From Paraphysomonas bandaiensis (lineage: Eukaryota > Chrysophyceae), in the NCBI GenBank assembly GCA_965644295.1, contig CBFFRP010000375.1, positions 1 to 64,000 of the forward strand: a stretch of DNA of 64,000 nucleotides, given 5' to 3'. The notes beneath the pieces are model-generated. The model was not told the origin of the DNA. It saw only the letters and a program-made list of their open reading frames with translations, and did not search any database. Both the position numbers and the translations under genes were made by a program. Below, piece after piece: positions 24,125-36,327 of this stretch. Numbering within the stretch: position 1 is the stretch's first letter; every line of letters begins with the position of its first letter.

Positions 24125-25119
24125 GAAGGAATTTGAGAGAGCGAATACACTGTGAATCGTGCCATTATTAACTGTGAGTTCGTATAGCAAGCTTCATCAC
24201 TATGCGGGAGAGCTATTGTGAAGGTTTATGCCTCATTATCGACAAAATGAGCGTGACAAGTGGGTTCCCGTGACCTGTAGAAAAGCGGAGAGTGTATGTC
24301 TCGAGGTTATTGAAGATGACGCAAGCAAGCAGAATGCCTATTAGTATTGGAGGGGAGAAAAGCATTTGAAATGCGCAGTGAAAGTTCAGTCCGAGTACGT
24401 CGTTGATTCATGTGCTGATTTACAGCATGAAACCGTGTTTGAAATGGAAAAAGAAGACCATTCAGGTGAGGTAGTGGATATGCTCGACTTACTGAGCAAT
24501 GCTCTCAGTCGTGGTAGAAAGAGAAATAATGTATCAGAAATGGCTTTAAGCTCCAGAGACTCCCGGCTAGTGTCAGGTAATAAGTATTGGTACTAGAGAC
24601 TAGAGTAGTAGAGTGTGTAGCTGGAGTACTATTGGGCTGTTGAGTAATAATCAGTTCATTCATTGGGGTACAGTTATTGCTTTTCTGTTACATGCGCAAG
24701 CAATAATGAGAACTAGATGGTGTACTGTAATGAACTATAAGATTAGGTGAAATTTAGCATATATCAAGATTTGTCGTTAATTTGCAGCAAACGCATGCAT
24801 GTGTATGTTATTGGGAATTCTAGATTCGAGAGCGATATATAGCGGCATGCGCCTTATACTTCACAGTTTTCTAGAAAGAGCTTCTCAGTACTTCACACCA
24901 TCACTATAAAGTAATTTAGTAATAAGTTGTTGAAGAAGTTATGGATATGTGCTTATTATACTGTAGCTGCATTATATAAGGACATGAAACTTAAATGCTT
25001 GATAGTAGAGTCAACCCATCATTACTATTGATGACAGCGTGTCAGTGAGTAAGCGGCAGATCTAACATTATCACTGGTTGTACACAAACAACAACAACTA
25101 ATTTCTACGTGAGCAGATG
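24125..25119. other. Intergenic with one weak frame
   Basis: A 76-codon frame at 24366-24596 (acidic, TTG start) lacks an ATG near its start and any family motif, so I do not call it. The rest is AT-rich with no visible gene. Confidence 0.4.
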
Positions 25120-25734
25120 CTACAACTCCTCTTCATTCTTATAATCCTCATAAGATATGCCATTGTTGTGTATCGACCCGTGCACCTTGTACATCTCCAT
25201 TTTCGCACGGTGTGTTACAACTTCCTTAGAGTTTTGTCCGTACAAATTAATCAGTATATTCAGCGCTCTGTTCATAGCAGTTTCGCATTCTCTTAAATTG
25301 CCTACCTTGTAACTGACTGACCCGTAGTTTCCCAAAGCATATGCTGTATTAGGAGTCTCAGGCCCACTCACAATTTCATTTACATCAACCAATTCACGTG
25401 AAACTTCTAAAACGTCATCGAATCTTTTCTGTTTATACAGTACTTGGCCAAGTGCATTCAGCTTTACCATTCTTTCTTTTGAATATTTTCCATATTTCTC
25501 AGTCCACTCTCTCAATTCCCGAACTAGATTAGCCTCTTCTTCTTGTAGCTTCTTCACATCTGTTATACCTCGATTAACTTCTTGTCTAGCTCTCAATTCG
25601 TCTTTAAGCTTTTCCAGTTCACTTTCGTTAACAATGTTCTCATTGCCAGATGAGACTCTCTTTGAACGAGCATCCACTGTAATGAACATGTTCAGCATAC
25701 ATAAATACAGAACAAACCATGCTAGAAAATCCAT
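25120..25734 (-). CDS. Secreted or ER TPR-repeat protein, kinesin-light-chain-like repeats
   Basis: This 204-aa single-exon protein starts with a signal peptide (MDFLAWFVLYLCMLNMFITV, cleavage likely near the DA-RS). A Lys/Glu-rich segment (about 35-85, ELEKLKDELRARQEV and KKLQEEEANLVREL) looks helical or coiled-coil. Two or three TPR units follow. One of them, with PNTAYALGNYGSVSYKVG and then ECETAMNRALNILINLYG, has the long helices and NTA..L pattern of kinesin-light-chain-type TPRs. There is no C-terminal ER retention signal. TPRs bind peptides or partner proteins, and a signal peptide puts this one in the secretory route. The partner is unknown. An upstream extension or missed exon is possible. 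Confidence 0.65.
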   Translation of the reverse strand: MDFLAWFVLYLCMLNMFITVDARSKRVSSGNENIVNESELEKLKDELRARQEVNRGITDVKKLQEEEANLVRELREWTEKYGKYSKERMVKLNALGQVLYKQKRFDDVLEVSRELVDVNEIVSGPETPNTAYALGNYGSVSYKVGNLRECETAMNRALNILINLYGQNSKEVVTHRAKMEMYKVHGSIHNNGISYEDYKNEEEL

Positions 25735-26275
25735 GTAAGAGTGTTGTAAGATACAAGGTTAACAATGAAGAGGTCTGGCCTCTTCTCACTTAAACATACT
25801 ACAGTGCTGCATGCATCACTATTGCAGTGATATTGTACGAATGGGCAACTACATAAAATGGGACTTTTTGATAAAATGATCGCTTTATGAACTGTGGAAG
25901 TAGCAAAATGCGAGTTTTTTACAATGGATAGTAAGGCTTTCTACGTTTTTCCATATAACGAATATATTTCATGGGTTTCCTAAACTAAAAAATAAGAATA
26001 TAAAGAACATTACAAGTAAGTTCAAACAACAGATTTTTACCACTAAAAAATGTGAAGTAGACAAGAATACATGAATGTTTGCATGAATGTCGTGTGCATG
26101 TGTTTATATTGTCCAGAGAATCAACACAATGATCGAATTTTGAATTTGTAATTAGCATACTGGTTTAAGAACGGGTCGATGTACCTCTATATTGCATCCA
26201 GTACTCAATAGTTGATTATAGATTAAAGTTAGTGTTGACTGTGACTGATATATACATATACATACATACTGTACA
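25735..26275. other. Divergent intergenic region
   Basis: About 540 bp between the divergent TPR-protein and transporter genes, AT-rich, with a TATATACATATACATACATAC stretch just upstream of the transporter ATG (26248-26268). I see no gene. Confidence 0.5.
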
Positions 26276-28121
26276 ATGCCTCTTATAGAAGGAGATAGCG
26301 CTACAATTCCAAAAGACTTTGCCACTCTATCTGCTACAACTACCATATCATTAACTCTTCTTTCCTTTGGTGGTCATCTTGCTCGGAGTACATTACCTGT
26401 ACTGGAAGTGTTTTTTCTTGAAGATGGATTTGTAACATCGTCAGGATATGGTTTACTTCTTGCTGCCCAATCATTTCCCGCCCTCATATTGCCATTCTTC
26501 ATTGGTTATCTTTATGACACGTTTGACTATCGGCACGTCACAGTATGTCTGTTAGTTACAGCACTCATGGGGCAAGTTCTCTTTGCTCTTGCGGTAACGG
26601 TGAAATCTCTTCCCTGGGCTATTGCTGCACAGCTGATTTTTGGAAGTGGTGTGTCTGGTGTAATGGTAGCTCAACGAGCTCTTATATCTGAAAATCTCAA
26701 AGTAATCACATTTACCTGAGTTTCCGTTTTTATTCTTTTCTCTTCAGGGTAGAGAGGGATTGGGCACTGGGTGCACTGTTGCAGTTGCCAGCATCGCAAA
26801 GCTCATAGGGAAAGCGTCAATGGCTCCTATTGTGGTATATACATGAGCATATTACATGAATATATTCTACTTTTTTGTTAGTTATTCACACCTGAATAGC
26901 GTGTATCTCAACTCCTACATACACTGTGGCATCTAAGCGTGCTGTCCTTTAGATATGGCTACGGTCTTATAAACTGGCTCTATTTTGCTTCTGTCTGTAC
27001 TCACTATTCTCTCTCGTTGCTGGATTGGTGGCAATGTATTCAACCAAGTATAGCATATCCGCTCACGTTGCACTTCCTCTATCAGACCCTGATGAAGAAC
27101 CAGCGCCTAAGTATGGAGCACATTTTAATGTCACGTTGTGTATAGATTTTGTATTAATCGACCCAAAATAATGCCATTCAATTATCTAATTAGTATGTCT
27201 TCAGGAGAAGTTTATGTGATTCTCTGTCCCTCATGTCCTCCAGATTCTATTGTGTGGTATTTACGCACATGACATACTTACTGGTGCGTATATTTTACTT
27301 CAATCTACAACAACACTGACATGTCCGTGACATTATGCTTCACATATATCTATATCTGTTCGTGCGCTTTGGAATTCAGGTGAAATGTTGATTCACAGGT
27401 GTTTCATCTTCTGGGAAACTTCCTGCCTCACATTTTGACCGTGAGTTGGAATCAGGGCATTGTTGTAGCTGGGTTCATAGCCAGTTTATCATCGCTCTTT
27501 CCTATGCTTATTGCACCTGTAGTTGGCTACACTGTTGATCGATTTGGTTTTCGCATTGAGATATGCATATTGGCTGGGGTAAGTGCTCTTTTAAATCGGA
27601 TTGACTGTATTGCAGTATGACATGCTTGATATAACTTCGTTGTCATATATAGTCGATTAATCGTGCTGACGTTTCTGATGTCTGAATATTGTACATTTGC
27701 ATAATATATGTACCTTCAAGTATATACCTTATCACAGTCTTATCAGGTTGCCACCACTGTCGCTTACGCTCTATTCCTTTTCTCTTCTGTTGTTCCGGTT
27801 CTCCCGATTCTGTTAATTTCAGTCGCCCAGTCTCTGATTCCAACTATAACACTGGCGATGGTCCCGCTTTGCATCCCGAGTGTGGTCTTTGGGATAGGAT
27901 TTGGTATAGTAGAGTTCGTCGATCATCTCGGTAATCTGGTGGGAAACTTTGGGTTCGGATACCTGTATCAAGCGACAAGCTCGTATAAATTAGGAATGAT
28001 ATTACTATTTCTGTTGTCTATTCTGGGTTTGTTGTTATTGTCTATATTAACTGTGATAGACAGGAATTCAGATTTCAGAAGGAAAGAGAGTTTCAGATAC
28101 CTGTATGATGAAGTATTGTAA
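26276..28121 (+). CDS. Major facilitator superfamily transporter, MFSD1-like
   Basis: The model joins 26276-26701, 26748-26834, 26953-27110, 27205-27283, 27399-27578 and 27747-28121 (434 aa, introns 46, 118, 94, 115 and 168 bp, longer than in other genes here). About 12 hydrophobic helices are visible. The N-terminal half has the MFS loop 2-3 region (FFIGYLYDTFDYRHV) and a Gly-rich helix (LIFGSGVSGVMVAQR). The second half repeats it (LIAPVVGYTVDRFGFR, then GIGFGIVEFVDHLGNLVGNF). Motif A is in the loose form seen in MFSD1-type carriers rather than sugar porters. MFS proteins move small solutes across membranes; the substrate and membrane are not evident. Exons 2-4 are the least certain, and one more small exon could hide in the 118-bp intron. 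Confidence 0.78.
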
Positions 28122-28479
28122 TATAGTTTTACGGATGGTTCTTATTTTTCACGTAGGACTTCTGCTTGTTATATAGTACATGATTCATGTCAATGAATAA
28201 AAATGGCATGTTATGATATGGAATTATAAAACTTTCAGGTGGTCGACAAGAAATATTTTATTTGCGTGTAGTAGCCATTGGGTCTCTGTAACCCTCTTTG
28301 TACTAACTGGAATATTGCACAGTGTGGGAGAAGTCATAGATAGAAAACAGCTCGTTGATATTGACTATATATTGATATTGTATGTTGGGGAATTATGAAC
28401 CGTTGGGGCGAATATAAAGTGCTGCTATGTATAGCACGCAATACTTTCCGGCACTGCTTTTCAGTACTTAGAAATTAGG

Positions 28480-29212
28480 TGTTAGGTAGTAGTGAAAGTC
28501 TGATTATTAGCAATAGGCGTGTAAGATTCATAACTAATGTAGCAAAACAATTTAATAACTAGTGCGTAACTCTGTTATCTTACTATTTGACACTACGAAA
28601 GCTGCTTGTGCGTCACCGCAAGCACCAAGGTGCAACCACTTTGGTTCTATCACTCAAAGCAAGCGCAGTGAGCAAACAGAATGTTGATATACCTGACATC
28701 TGCTGACTTCAGGATTTTGAGTCCTTAAGTGAGTGTGAGAGCTGTCCACGGATATGTAGTTCTTCAGTGTCAAGGTGTGAAGGAAATACGTATGCAATTC
28801 ACTGCGAGTACAGTTTCATGTCACGATTGTGGCAGCTATATTCCAATAGTGTTCATTGTTCATTCATCGTTGCTGCTGATAATTTCTATGCGTCTGTTGC
28901 TAGTTGCTATGTATAAGTATACTTCATGCTGAAATATTAATAAGTACGTGAGTTTTTTGGTGTTGTAGGCGTTTAATTGATTATATACTTAATTATTCAT
29001 AGTAGATTATTGAAGGTAATGCTTTGAATCTTAGGACTCCCATGATTTCGTAATGTTTATTCATGGAAGCTACTGTATATTGTAATAAACTATTTACTGG
29101 CACTGGGTGAGTTTCTTATCATGGTACTATAACTTCGTAATATTGGTGAATAGCTGCTTTGATATACATGGAATCTCATGCTTCGTACTTCACGCTCGTG
29201 TTAGTTCTTTGC
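28480..29212 (+). repeat. Dispersed ~720-bp element, left copy
   Basis: The segment reappears reverse-complemented at 31338-32055 with high identity and small indels. Both copies end at the same sequence (...TTAGTTCTTTGC) on the inner side and near GTCTGATTATTAGC on the outer side. A 67-codon frame is shared by both copies, but it opens with GTG and differs only by replacement changes, so I treat it as non-coding. No transposase is visible. It may be a non-autonomous element or one arm of an inverted duplication. Confidence 0.85.
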
Positions 29213-31337
29213 AAATACGTAATTTTCTTACTATATAGATAACTTACGTCTGCGTCGTGGGTATCATCGTGAAATCTTTCCACTCTTAGTAGATTAATTG
29301 TCGATACATACCTTGTATATATTTGGCAATTTAGAGCTATCCTGGAGCATGATACTCTAATAGACAGAAAAGAACTGCTCACACTTCTGTCTGTTCTTGG
29401 AGTGGAAGGAAGGAGAACTTACATATATCTTTGAGTTTTTATTTATTCTTTTAGATAATCTCAATCTTATGAGTCTCATCAGATTACATATCATTTCAGT
29501 CAGGTCAGTGGGCCTCCTAATTTTAAACTCTCATGGTACCCCTTAGAGATAGTATAAAATATGGAGCAATATATGTGTGTTTCACTTACAGCAGACGTGA
29601 ACTGTAACCTAAAATATATTCAGGTAATGAGTGCATACTGTGATGATGTAGTATGTTTACCGCTGGCTCATTCTCACGAATATGGATCTGATTACCCTCC
29701 CTGTGCTTAAGTATAACGTTGAAACATATCTATGTATGATTCTTCTTATGTGTCATCTAATGTTTGATGTGTCGGTATGGAGTTGTGGATGGCAAAACTA
29801 ACTCCTTGTGCATGCATCATCTTGTAAACCACCATGTCGGATATATATGTCCATATGTCCACACTCTGACATACTCCTGCTGTATTGTGTTGGTGGTGTC
29901 CATCATATCAGTGCTCCTAAAAGCGCAGGATTAGTCAAAATTCATAGGATTTCGGAATCAACAGTCTCAAAATAACGATATTTCTGAAAAACTCCTCTCA
30001 AACTCCACTCATTTCGGTGTTTGTCCAATAAAAGTAATAAAAAAAGGAAATGCTCAATCGGGGGCTCGAACCCAGGACCTTAGGTTTATTAGACCTACGC
30101 TCTGACCAACTGAGCTAATCGAGCACTTGTTGATATTAAACTCATAAAAAATAATAAATATAATATCATATGTAATGAATGCAAAGTCCCCCATTTCCAC
30201 ACTAATGACACACTCAATTTACACTGCATCAGACACACATATCACACTCATATGCTCGATCATTGATATATGCCACTCAAACACGCTGGGTTATCAATAG
30301 AACATGCTATTTGGAGGTGCAGAGTCCAACTTTCACAAGTTTTGGTGGAAATTCGATTCTAATATTGCAAATATTATCCAGCATCAAAATTCACAGTTAT
30401 GGAGAGCTCCTGAACTCATTGTGAGGTACATAGCAGAGACCAGTTGCTGAAAACAATTTTATGATATCTAAGATGATATTTTGAATTCTGATTTTGGATT
30501 CATTGATAAACGGTCGAGAAATATGCACATGTCGTCCTAGGAGGATCTGTCCCAAATGGCACCCTCCTTGTTGCATTTAATGATCGAATATGCCCCCTAA
30601 TTCAAGTACTTAGTGATATGAAATCTTGATACTGAGTTTCAGTTTTTATTTCGTTGGAATTATGTTCTTTCATAGCTCTATGTTGTACAGACAACCGTGG
30701 CCCCAACCTTCCAACTACTAGTGTTGTCCTATTTTGCAAGTGAATTCAATCTCAACGACTGTTTATGATACTGTTTTGATTAATGGAAGTATGCTTTGAT
30801 GAAGTATTAGGGCCGTAATTGATGGAATTGCTGCTTTGCAGATGCAATATAATATGCACATATGTCACTGGTGACACATTGTGTATGATATGATGTCAAC
30901 ACTACCCAATCAAATTTAATGTTTGTAGTGAGTTATTATAACTAATTTAACTTCTTTTCCTTGTTCAAGTTATTATACCCTTCATTGTTGGTCTGAATTT
31001 GCGATAATAAATAGATCGTCTGAAAATGGAAGGCAACATTCGACTTGTAGAATACGTGACCCATTTATTATCCATCCTTAAATCATGCAATAAGCTACTG
31101 TGATTTACGATGCTAAGGACTACTACTACGCAGTTACATATTATCTCGGATAACTTCAACCAAATCCTATAACCTATATATACTATTGTTTTCCTCACCG
31201 ATTAGCTGATCACTTACGGTGCAAAACTAATCATCTTGCTGTGACCATAATATATTGTATGCGACACCGAGTTAATTACTCAATTGTGATATATATACTA
31301 CTGGGCGTCCCCCTGATTAACCGCACCCATTTTAATA
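29213..31337. other. Spacer between inverted element copies
   Basis: About 2.1 kb of AT-rich DNA that holds only the minus-strand tRNA-Ile near 30.1 kb. I found no protein gene; the 77-codon frame at 30965-31198 is not convincing. Confidence 0.5.
30051..30124 (-). tRNA. tRNA-Ile (anticodon AAT)
   Basis: A 74-nt cloverleaf folds on the minus strand. Acceptor GCTCGAT pairs with ATTGAGC (one G-U), the D stem is GCTC/GAGC, the anticodon stem TAGGT/ACCTA encloses CTAATAA (anticodon AAT, Ile), and the T arm is CTGGG-TTCGAGC-CCCCG with one U-C mismatch. The discriminator is A and no CCA is encoded. There is no intron. Seven T residues (minus strand, 30045-30039) just downstream form a Pol III terminator. 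The gene is identical to the copy at 34123-34196. Confidence 0.96.
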
Positions 31338-32055
31338 GCAAAGAACTAACACGAGCGTGAAGTACGAAGCATGAGATTCCATGTATATCAAAGCAGCTAT
31401 TCACCAATATTACGAAGTTATAGTACCATGATAAGAAACTCACCCAGTGCCAGTAAATAGTTTATTACAATATACAGTAGCTTCCATGAATAAACATCAC
31501 GATATCATGGGAGTCCTAAGCATTACCTTCAATAATCTACTACGAATAATTAAGTATATAATCAATTAAACGCCTACAACACCAAAAAACTCACGTACTT
31601 ATTAATATGTCAGCATGAAGTATACTTATACATAGCAACTAGCAACAGACGCAAAGAAATTATCAGCAGCAACGATGAATGAACAATGAACACTATTGGA
31701 ATATAGCCACCGCAATCGTGACATGAAGCTGTACTCGCAGTGAATTGCATACGTATTTCCTTCACACCTTGACGCTGAAGAACTACATATCCGTGGACAG
31801 CTCTCACACTCACTTAAGGACTCAAAATCCTGAAGTCAGCAGATGTCAGGTATATCAACATCCTGCCTGCTCACGTGTGCTTTGAGTGATAGAGCCAAAG
31901 TGGTTGCACCTTGGTGCTTGCGGCTTGCGGTGACGCACAAGCAGCTTTCGTAGCGCTAAATATTAAGATATTAGAGTTAAGCACTAGTGTTCAATTGATT
32001 TGCGGCATTAATTCTGACTCTTACACGCCTATTGCTAATAATCAGGCATTCACTT
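31338..32055 (-). repeat. Dispersed ~720-bp element, right (inverted) copy
   Basis: This is the reverse complement of 28480-29212. Differences are scattered substitutions and short indels, for example around the outer end at 31925-31980. A motif of this element (GTTGCACC, an A/T base, GGTGCTTGC, then CACAAGCAG) recurs alone near 44650-44690, so decayed copies lie elsewhere. Confidence 0.85.
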
Positions 32056-34076
32056 CTACTAAATAAATTTTGAAATAAGGGAGTATTATCAAATAACGCT
32101 ACAATACATATAAGTAATTTAAATACAAGTAATTATTACATAAAAAGTCGTAATTGAGCGATACAACTACAAACAAAATAAGATAGCAAATATAAAAAGT
32201 TTGATATTCAATAGTATATGCGCTAGAATTGATCCAAATTGTTGAGACGATATCTTATCCATTTTTGAAAGTCCTCCATTGTTTAGTATAATCAGCGCTG
32301 CTCTACACTTGGTCACACGCTCACATTGAGGTAAAGATAGAAGCGGGATATGAATGTGTCTGTGAGGTCCACCACCATTGATTCCTTTTATAGAAAATTA
32401 TTTTGGTTTCACCCTTGTTTTCTACGAAGCGCCGCACATTAGGTACGCCTCTGGATTGATCGAATCGGTTGATGTGATTTTAGTATGATACATATCATAC
32501 TAAATGTGGGTGTGCACATACATATCATAATGGTTCAGATTGCATAGATATATGTATAGAGATTAATATGACGAGAGAGCGACACAACCATATGCAGCAT
32601 AATTACATTACTGAGTGATTGAATGCTAGGTAATAACTTGAACTGTGAGACATGTAGTTAGTTGTTAAGGTTTACTACATGTAAGATTCCATATATAGTA
32701 ATGGCAAAGGGCTGTATATTATGGTTTGATACGGTATGATATGATATATGAATATGGTGGTATACAGAATGGTGTATGATGTTACCGGATGATGAATGCA
32801 TGATTTATACTATATGATGTACAAGATGATGCACGATGTGGCTGATCATAGTTATTATATATTATATATTGATATGTCGATACAGCTATATGGAGCGAAC
32901 ACGCACGCATTAGTGAATGCCAGGTAATAACATGTTCCTATCGTCTTACTTGATGAACTGCAGAAAGTGCATAATATTTCACATTTGCGGTGAGCATTGC
33001 ATGTATATCTACATATATTCGAAGGTGCAGGAATATAAGGCTGTGTTATAGAGTGGCGTACAGTATGGTGTTGTACTATGTTGTGTGATGGTGTATGTTA
33101 TAATTAGTAACTTGTACGATGTGACTACGTATTATTTGTAAGATATGATATATAAGATGATTCAGGATGTGGTAGATTATTATTACATAGAATATACATC
33201 CTATGACGTGTTCGACTTGTTGAAGTGAAGTAGAGATGCCCAATGACATCAATATAAACACCCTAGTAAATAGACTGAATCTACTGTAGTCATGAGAACT
33301 AAAAATCTATCAATACTTTTAAAGTAACAATCAGTATGTCAAATATATAAAGTAGCAGTGTGCAACATGAAATGTTAACATACAAGAAATTAATTCAGTG
33401 AATACCATTACATGATATGATATAACTGTCATATACGCAGTTGCAGCATTAACACATCATCCACACAGCATATAATAATCTACTAAGCAGTGATAGACCA
33501 ACATTACGATACATTCATGTCCATTGAACAACGAACAGGAAAGTCCTGCCATTACCCATAACGAGGTTTACTCGAGTTATATGCTCATGTCCTGGAGTTA
33601 AGCCTTCCCTCCCTCTCAATGCCAAATAAAAAGGTACCAGACAGCCGGTTCCGTTATTGCACTTACTTCATAAGAAGAGACCCAGGAATGACGTCATATT
33701 CATAGAATGAGACGCCTCTTCATTGATAGTCATATATAGGTCCGTTGCATACTCAAGTGTAACCCATGTGTGCAGTCTCGTCTACCCACAGCATAACATC
33801 TCAATTAGCCGCATTTCTTTTATAGATAAGACAGCAGAGGTGTGCAACTCCGTGCTAGTTATTATATGATAATGTATATATGTATACATAGCAGCTCTGT
33901 CTCAGTTAAAACGTATGAGCTGCTATGGATTGCTCATGAGATATAGTAGACATGTCTACCGGCAGTCGATCTGCAGTTCAATCCTCAGCTGTGTCTCTTC
34001 CAGCGCATTAATTCTTATACACATCCAGTCATCAAGTAAGAGTTATGTTATTCATATCCATACCTGTGAATTAATT
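32056..34076. other. Gene-poor AT-rich region
   Basis: About 2 kb rich in ATGATATGATATATG-type near-repeats (32700-33240). No gene is supported; the 61-codon frame at 33076-33261 is low-complexity. Confidence 0.5.
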
Positions 34077-34122
34077 TATGATATTATATTTATTATTTTT
34101 TATGAGTTTAATATCGACAAGT

Positions 34123-34196
34123 GCTCGATTAGCTCAGTTGGTCAGAGCGTAGGTCTAATAAACCTAAGGTCCTGGGTTCGAGCCCCCGATTGAGCA
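34123..34196 (+). tRNA. tRNA-Ile (anticodon AAT), second copy
   Basis: The 74-nt sequence is identical to the minus-strand gene at 30051-30124, including the T-stem mismatch. About 45 bp of 5' flank are also shared with one change (34077-34122), as is the downstream TTTCC plus a seven-T terminator (34202-34208). The two genes therefore arose by duplication of a segment of about 130 bp, now in opposite orientation 4 kb apart. Confidence 0.96.
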
Positions 34197-34267
34197 TTTC
34201 CTTTTTTTGTCCATTCATCTTTTTTTTTTCTGGATGTATATGGACAACAGTGTATGTCGATATACCC

Positions 34268-34330
34268 TATAGTAACCCCGTACAGTAACCCGTATAGTAA
34301 CCCCGTACAGTAACCCGTATAGTATACCCG
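34268..34330. repeat. Short tandem repeat, 25-bp unit, 2.5 copies
   Basis: The unit (TATAGTAACC, CCGTACAGTAACCCG) starts at 34268 and 34293 with a partial copy following. Each unit is itself two related halves (AGTAACC...). Confidence 0.8.
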
Positions 34331-34546
34331 TATGTCGAATAATCTCTGAAAGTAATTGGATGGTGGAAACTTGAGTTAACGAATTCTATACCACAGAATA
34401 AACATTGAAGTTCAATTGCAACAATAGGACAGACAGATCGACCGCTCATCACAATCACTCTCAGTATATACATACACACATATATTATAAAATTCTTATT
34501 AAAGTATTGTTCTAATTAATTTATATTAATTACAATTAATTAAGAT

Positions 34547-35269
34547 ATGGAAAGCACAACTATTGAAGAGAGAAGACTACAGGAAGAAGTAATGAATTTG
34601 GCATTAAACCGTGGTGGAGCAGCCTCTGTAGCAGCATTTCTTGGTACAGGCATAGGTGTCTATGTCGCCCATATGAAACATGCTGGATTTCGCAAGAATT
34701 TTGGTGTGAGTGGAAAATCAGCTTTGCCAATCATGGCTGCACTGTTTGCTGGCTCTTTAGTGACTGAGTTGTATATGTTTGATGCTAAACGTAATCCGGA
34801 AGAATACGGTCTGCGTCCTTATGCTAATGGTGCTTCTCCCGCTCCCAAGAAGTACACTGCTCCTCTACATCACAAGATATTCAACGGAATTCACGACAAA
34901 CCTTTCTACTTTGTAACAGCTGCTGGAATACCTCTGGCTGGCAAGATATTGATGGATAGACTTAACAAGCCTCACTTGTCACTGTCCCAGGCGATATTGC
35001 AGTCTCGTGTGGTACGTGCAATATGTGCTTCTGAATATTGCAATATGTATTTAGTATTGCTGTAATTGTGTTCTATTTTTTTCCTTCGAGATCTATGATT
35101 TCGTTCGTGCTTGTGTCACCTTGCATTATACGCATTCGCTTCACTTGTTTTATTCATGTACTAATTATTTATATAGATGGCTCAGTTCGGAGTATTGAGT
35201 ATTGTCCTAACGACTATGTACACAAGATATTACGTAGCCAAAAATGGTCGTTTTCCTGATGACGAATAG
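34547..35269 (+). CDS. HIG1-domain mitochondrial membrane protein
   Basis: Two exons, 34547-35011 and 35177-35269 (intron 165 bp), give 185 aa. The C-terminal 60 residues fit the HIG1 domain of respiratory supercomplex factors. A helix (FVTAAGIPLAGKILMDRL) is followed by LSLSQAILQSRVMAQFGVLS, where QX3QXRX3Q matches the QX3(R/H)XRX3Q signature with Gln in the R/H place, and then by a second helix ending in TRYYVAKNG. The splice lies inside this signature, which supports the model. The N-terminal half has two more hydrophobic helices (VAAFLGTGIGVYVAH and ALPIMAALFAGSLVTEL), so this is a longer, four-helix version than the ~90-aa HIGD1. HIG1 proteins assist complex III/IV assembly in the inner mitochondrial membrane. 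There is no clear presequence. Confidence 0.75.
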
Positions 35270-36327
35270 AGATGAGCAGCCTACCGTCGCCTAACGTCAT
35301 CTTGCAGGGTTATGCTCACAGAGAAACATCCTGTAGAGTAGAGAGTATTTTCATGTAGGTTAAGGTGGATACATATATCAGTATTGCTTTTGTCTCCTGA
35401 AGAACTCTGTTTACATATGTAGTATACGAAGTCTTATATAGGTAGCAGTCTTACAGCTTAGTGCTAAGTGATTAAAGATACACATACCAGTTTCGACCAC
35501 ATCGGCGGCTGTTATAGTGTAATAATCTAGAAAAAAGGAAATAATATGTGTCTATCGGGTCCCATTTTAGGAACCACGAAGCATGTCCGTGTGTAGAGTG
35601 TAGAGAGACGGTCAACACACAAAACGAGGAAATTATTTTCAATGTAACAACTTAGACTAACTCAACATTACATATGATCCGACATTCACTGCAAATAATT
35701 TATTGTTTTTCAATTATATTCTTACATTCATACGCACACAGCATACGCATCTGCTATGCTTAAGTTCTTGTTCGGAGATACACCATTACGAGTAAGAAAA
35801 TATAGAGCTAGAGTATACTAGAGATACTGCACAATTTGTCCAGGGTCTATTCATCCCGTTACTAATAACTAAACGGCAACAGCATTGATGCCAAATGAAT
35901 AGAACGAGTTGTATTGCTTTCTATTCATTGTCTACATTACCATTCTTTTCATAATATTTTAGTAAAGTTGCTTGCAACACACCACATAAATTTTAAACTC
36001 AAAGTGTAAATCTGTCTTGAAACAATGCAGGTTGGTTACTAATAAAGAAAACTATTCACAATAAGTAAATGATAAGTATAGTCATAAAAAGATTTACTTT
36101 TACATACATAAAAGACTGTCGTAATTTATATATACAAGTCTTTCCAATTAGAATATGATAAAGTAGTTAAAGAACTAAACTAAAAAGAACACGACAAGAC
36201 GTGTCGAAGTATATATATTCCCCTCAGTACTATCTTAAATGGAACTAATACGTAGTTTCTGTATTTTCGTGTTGTTATACACACAAGGTCGATCATACTC
36301 GCTCATATCAAATAAACATCTCCACAG
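35270..36327. other. Intergenic between convergent genes
   Basis: About 1 kb of AT-rich sequence between the HIG1 and carrier stop codons. I see nothing supportable. Confidence 0.5.

Noticed and set aside
24366-24596. 76-codon acidic frame
   Set aside because: It starts at TTG, is short, and has no motif or splice context to support it.
28729-28932. 67-codon frame shared with 31610-31813 on the other strand
   Set aside because: Both frames open with GTG, no ATG is near, and the few differences are all amino-acid changing. The similarity follows from the repeated DNA, not from coding selection.
30965-31198. 77-codon minus-strand frame
   Set aside because: Composition is AT-driven, there is no motif, and it lies in a gene-poor spacer.
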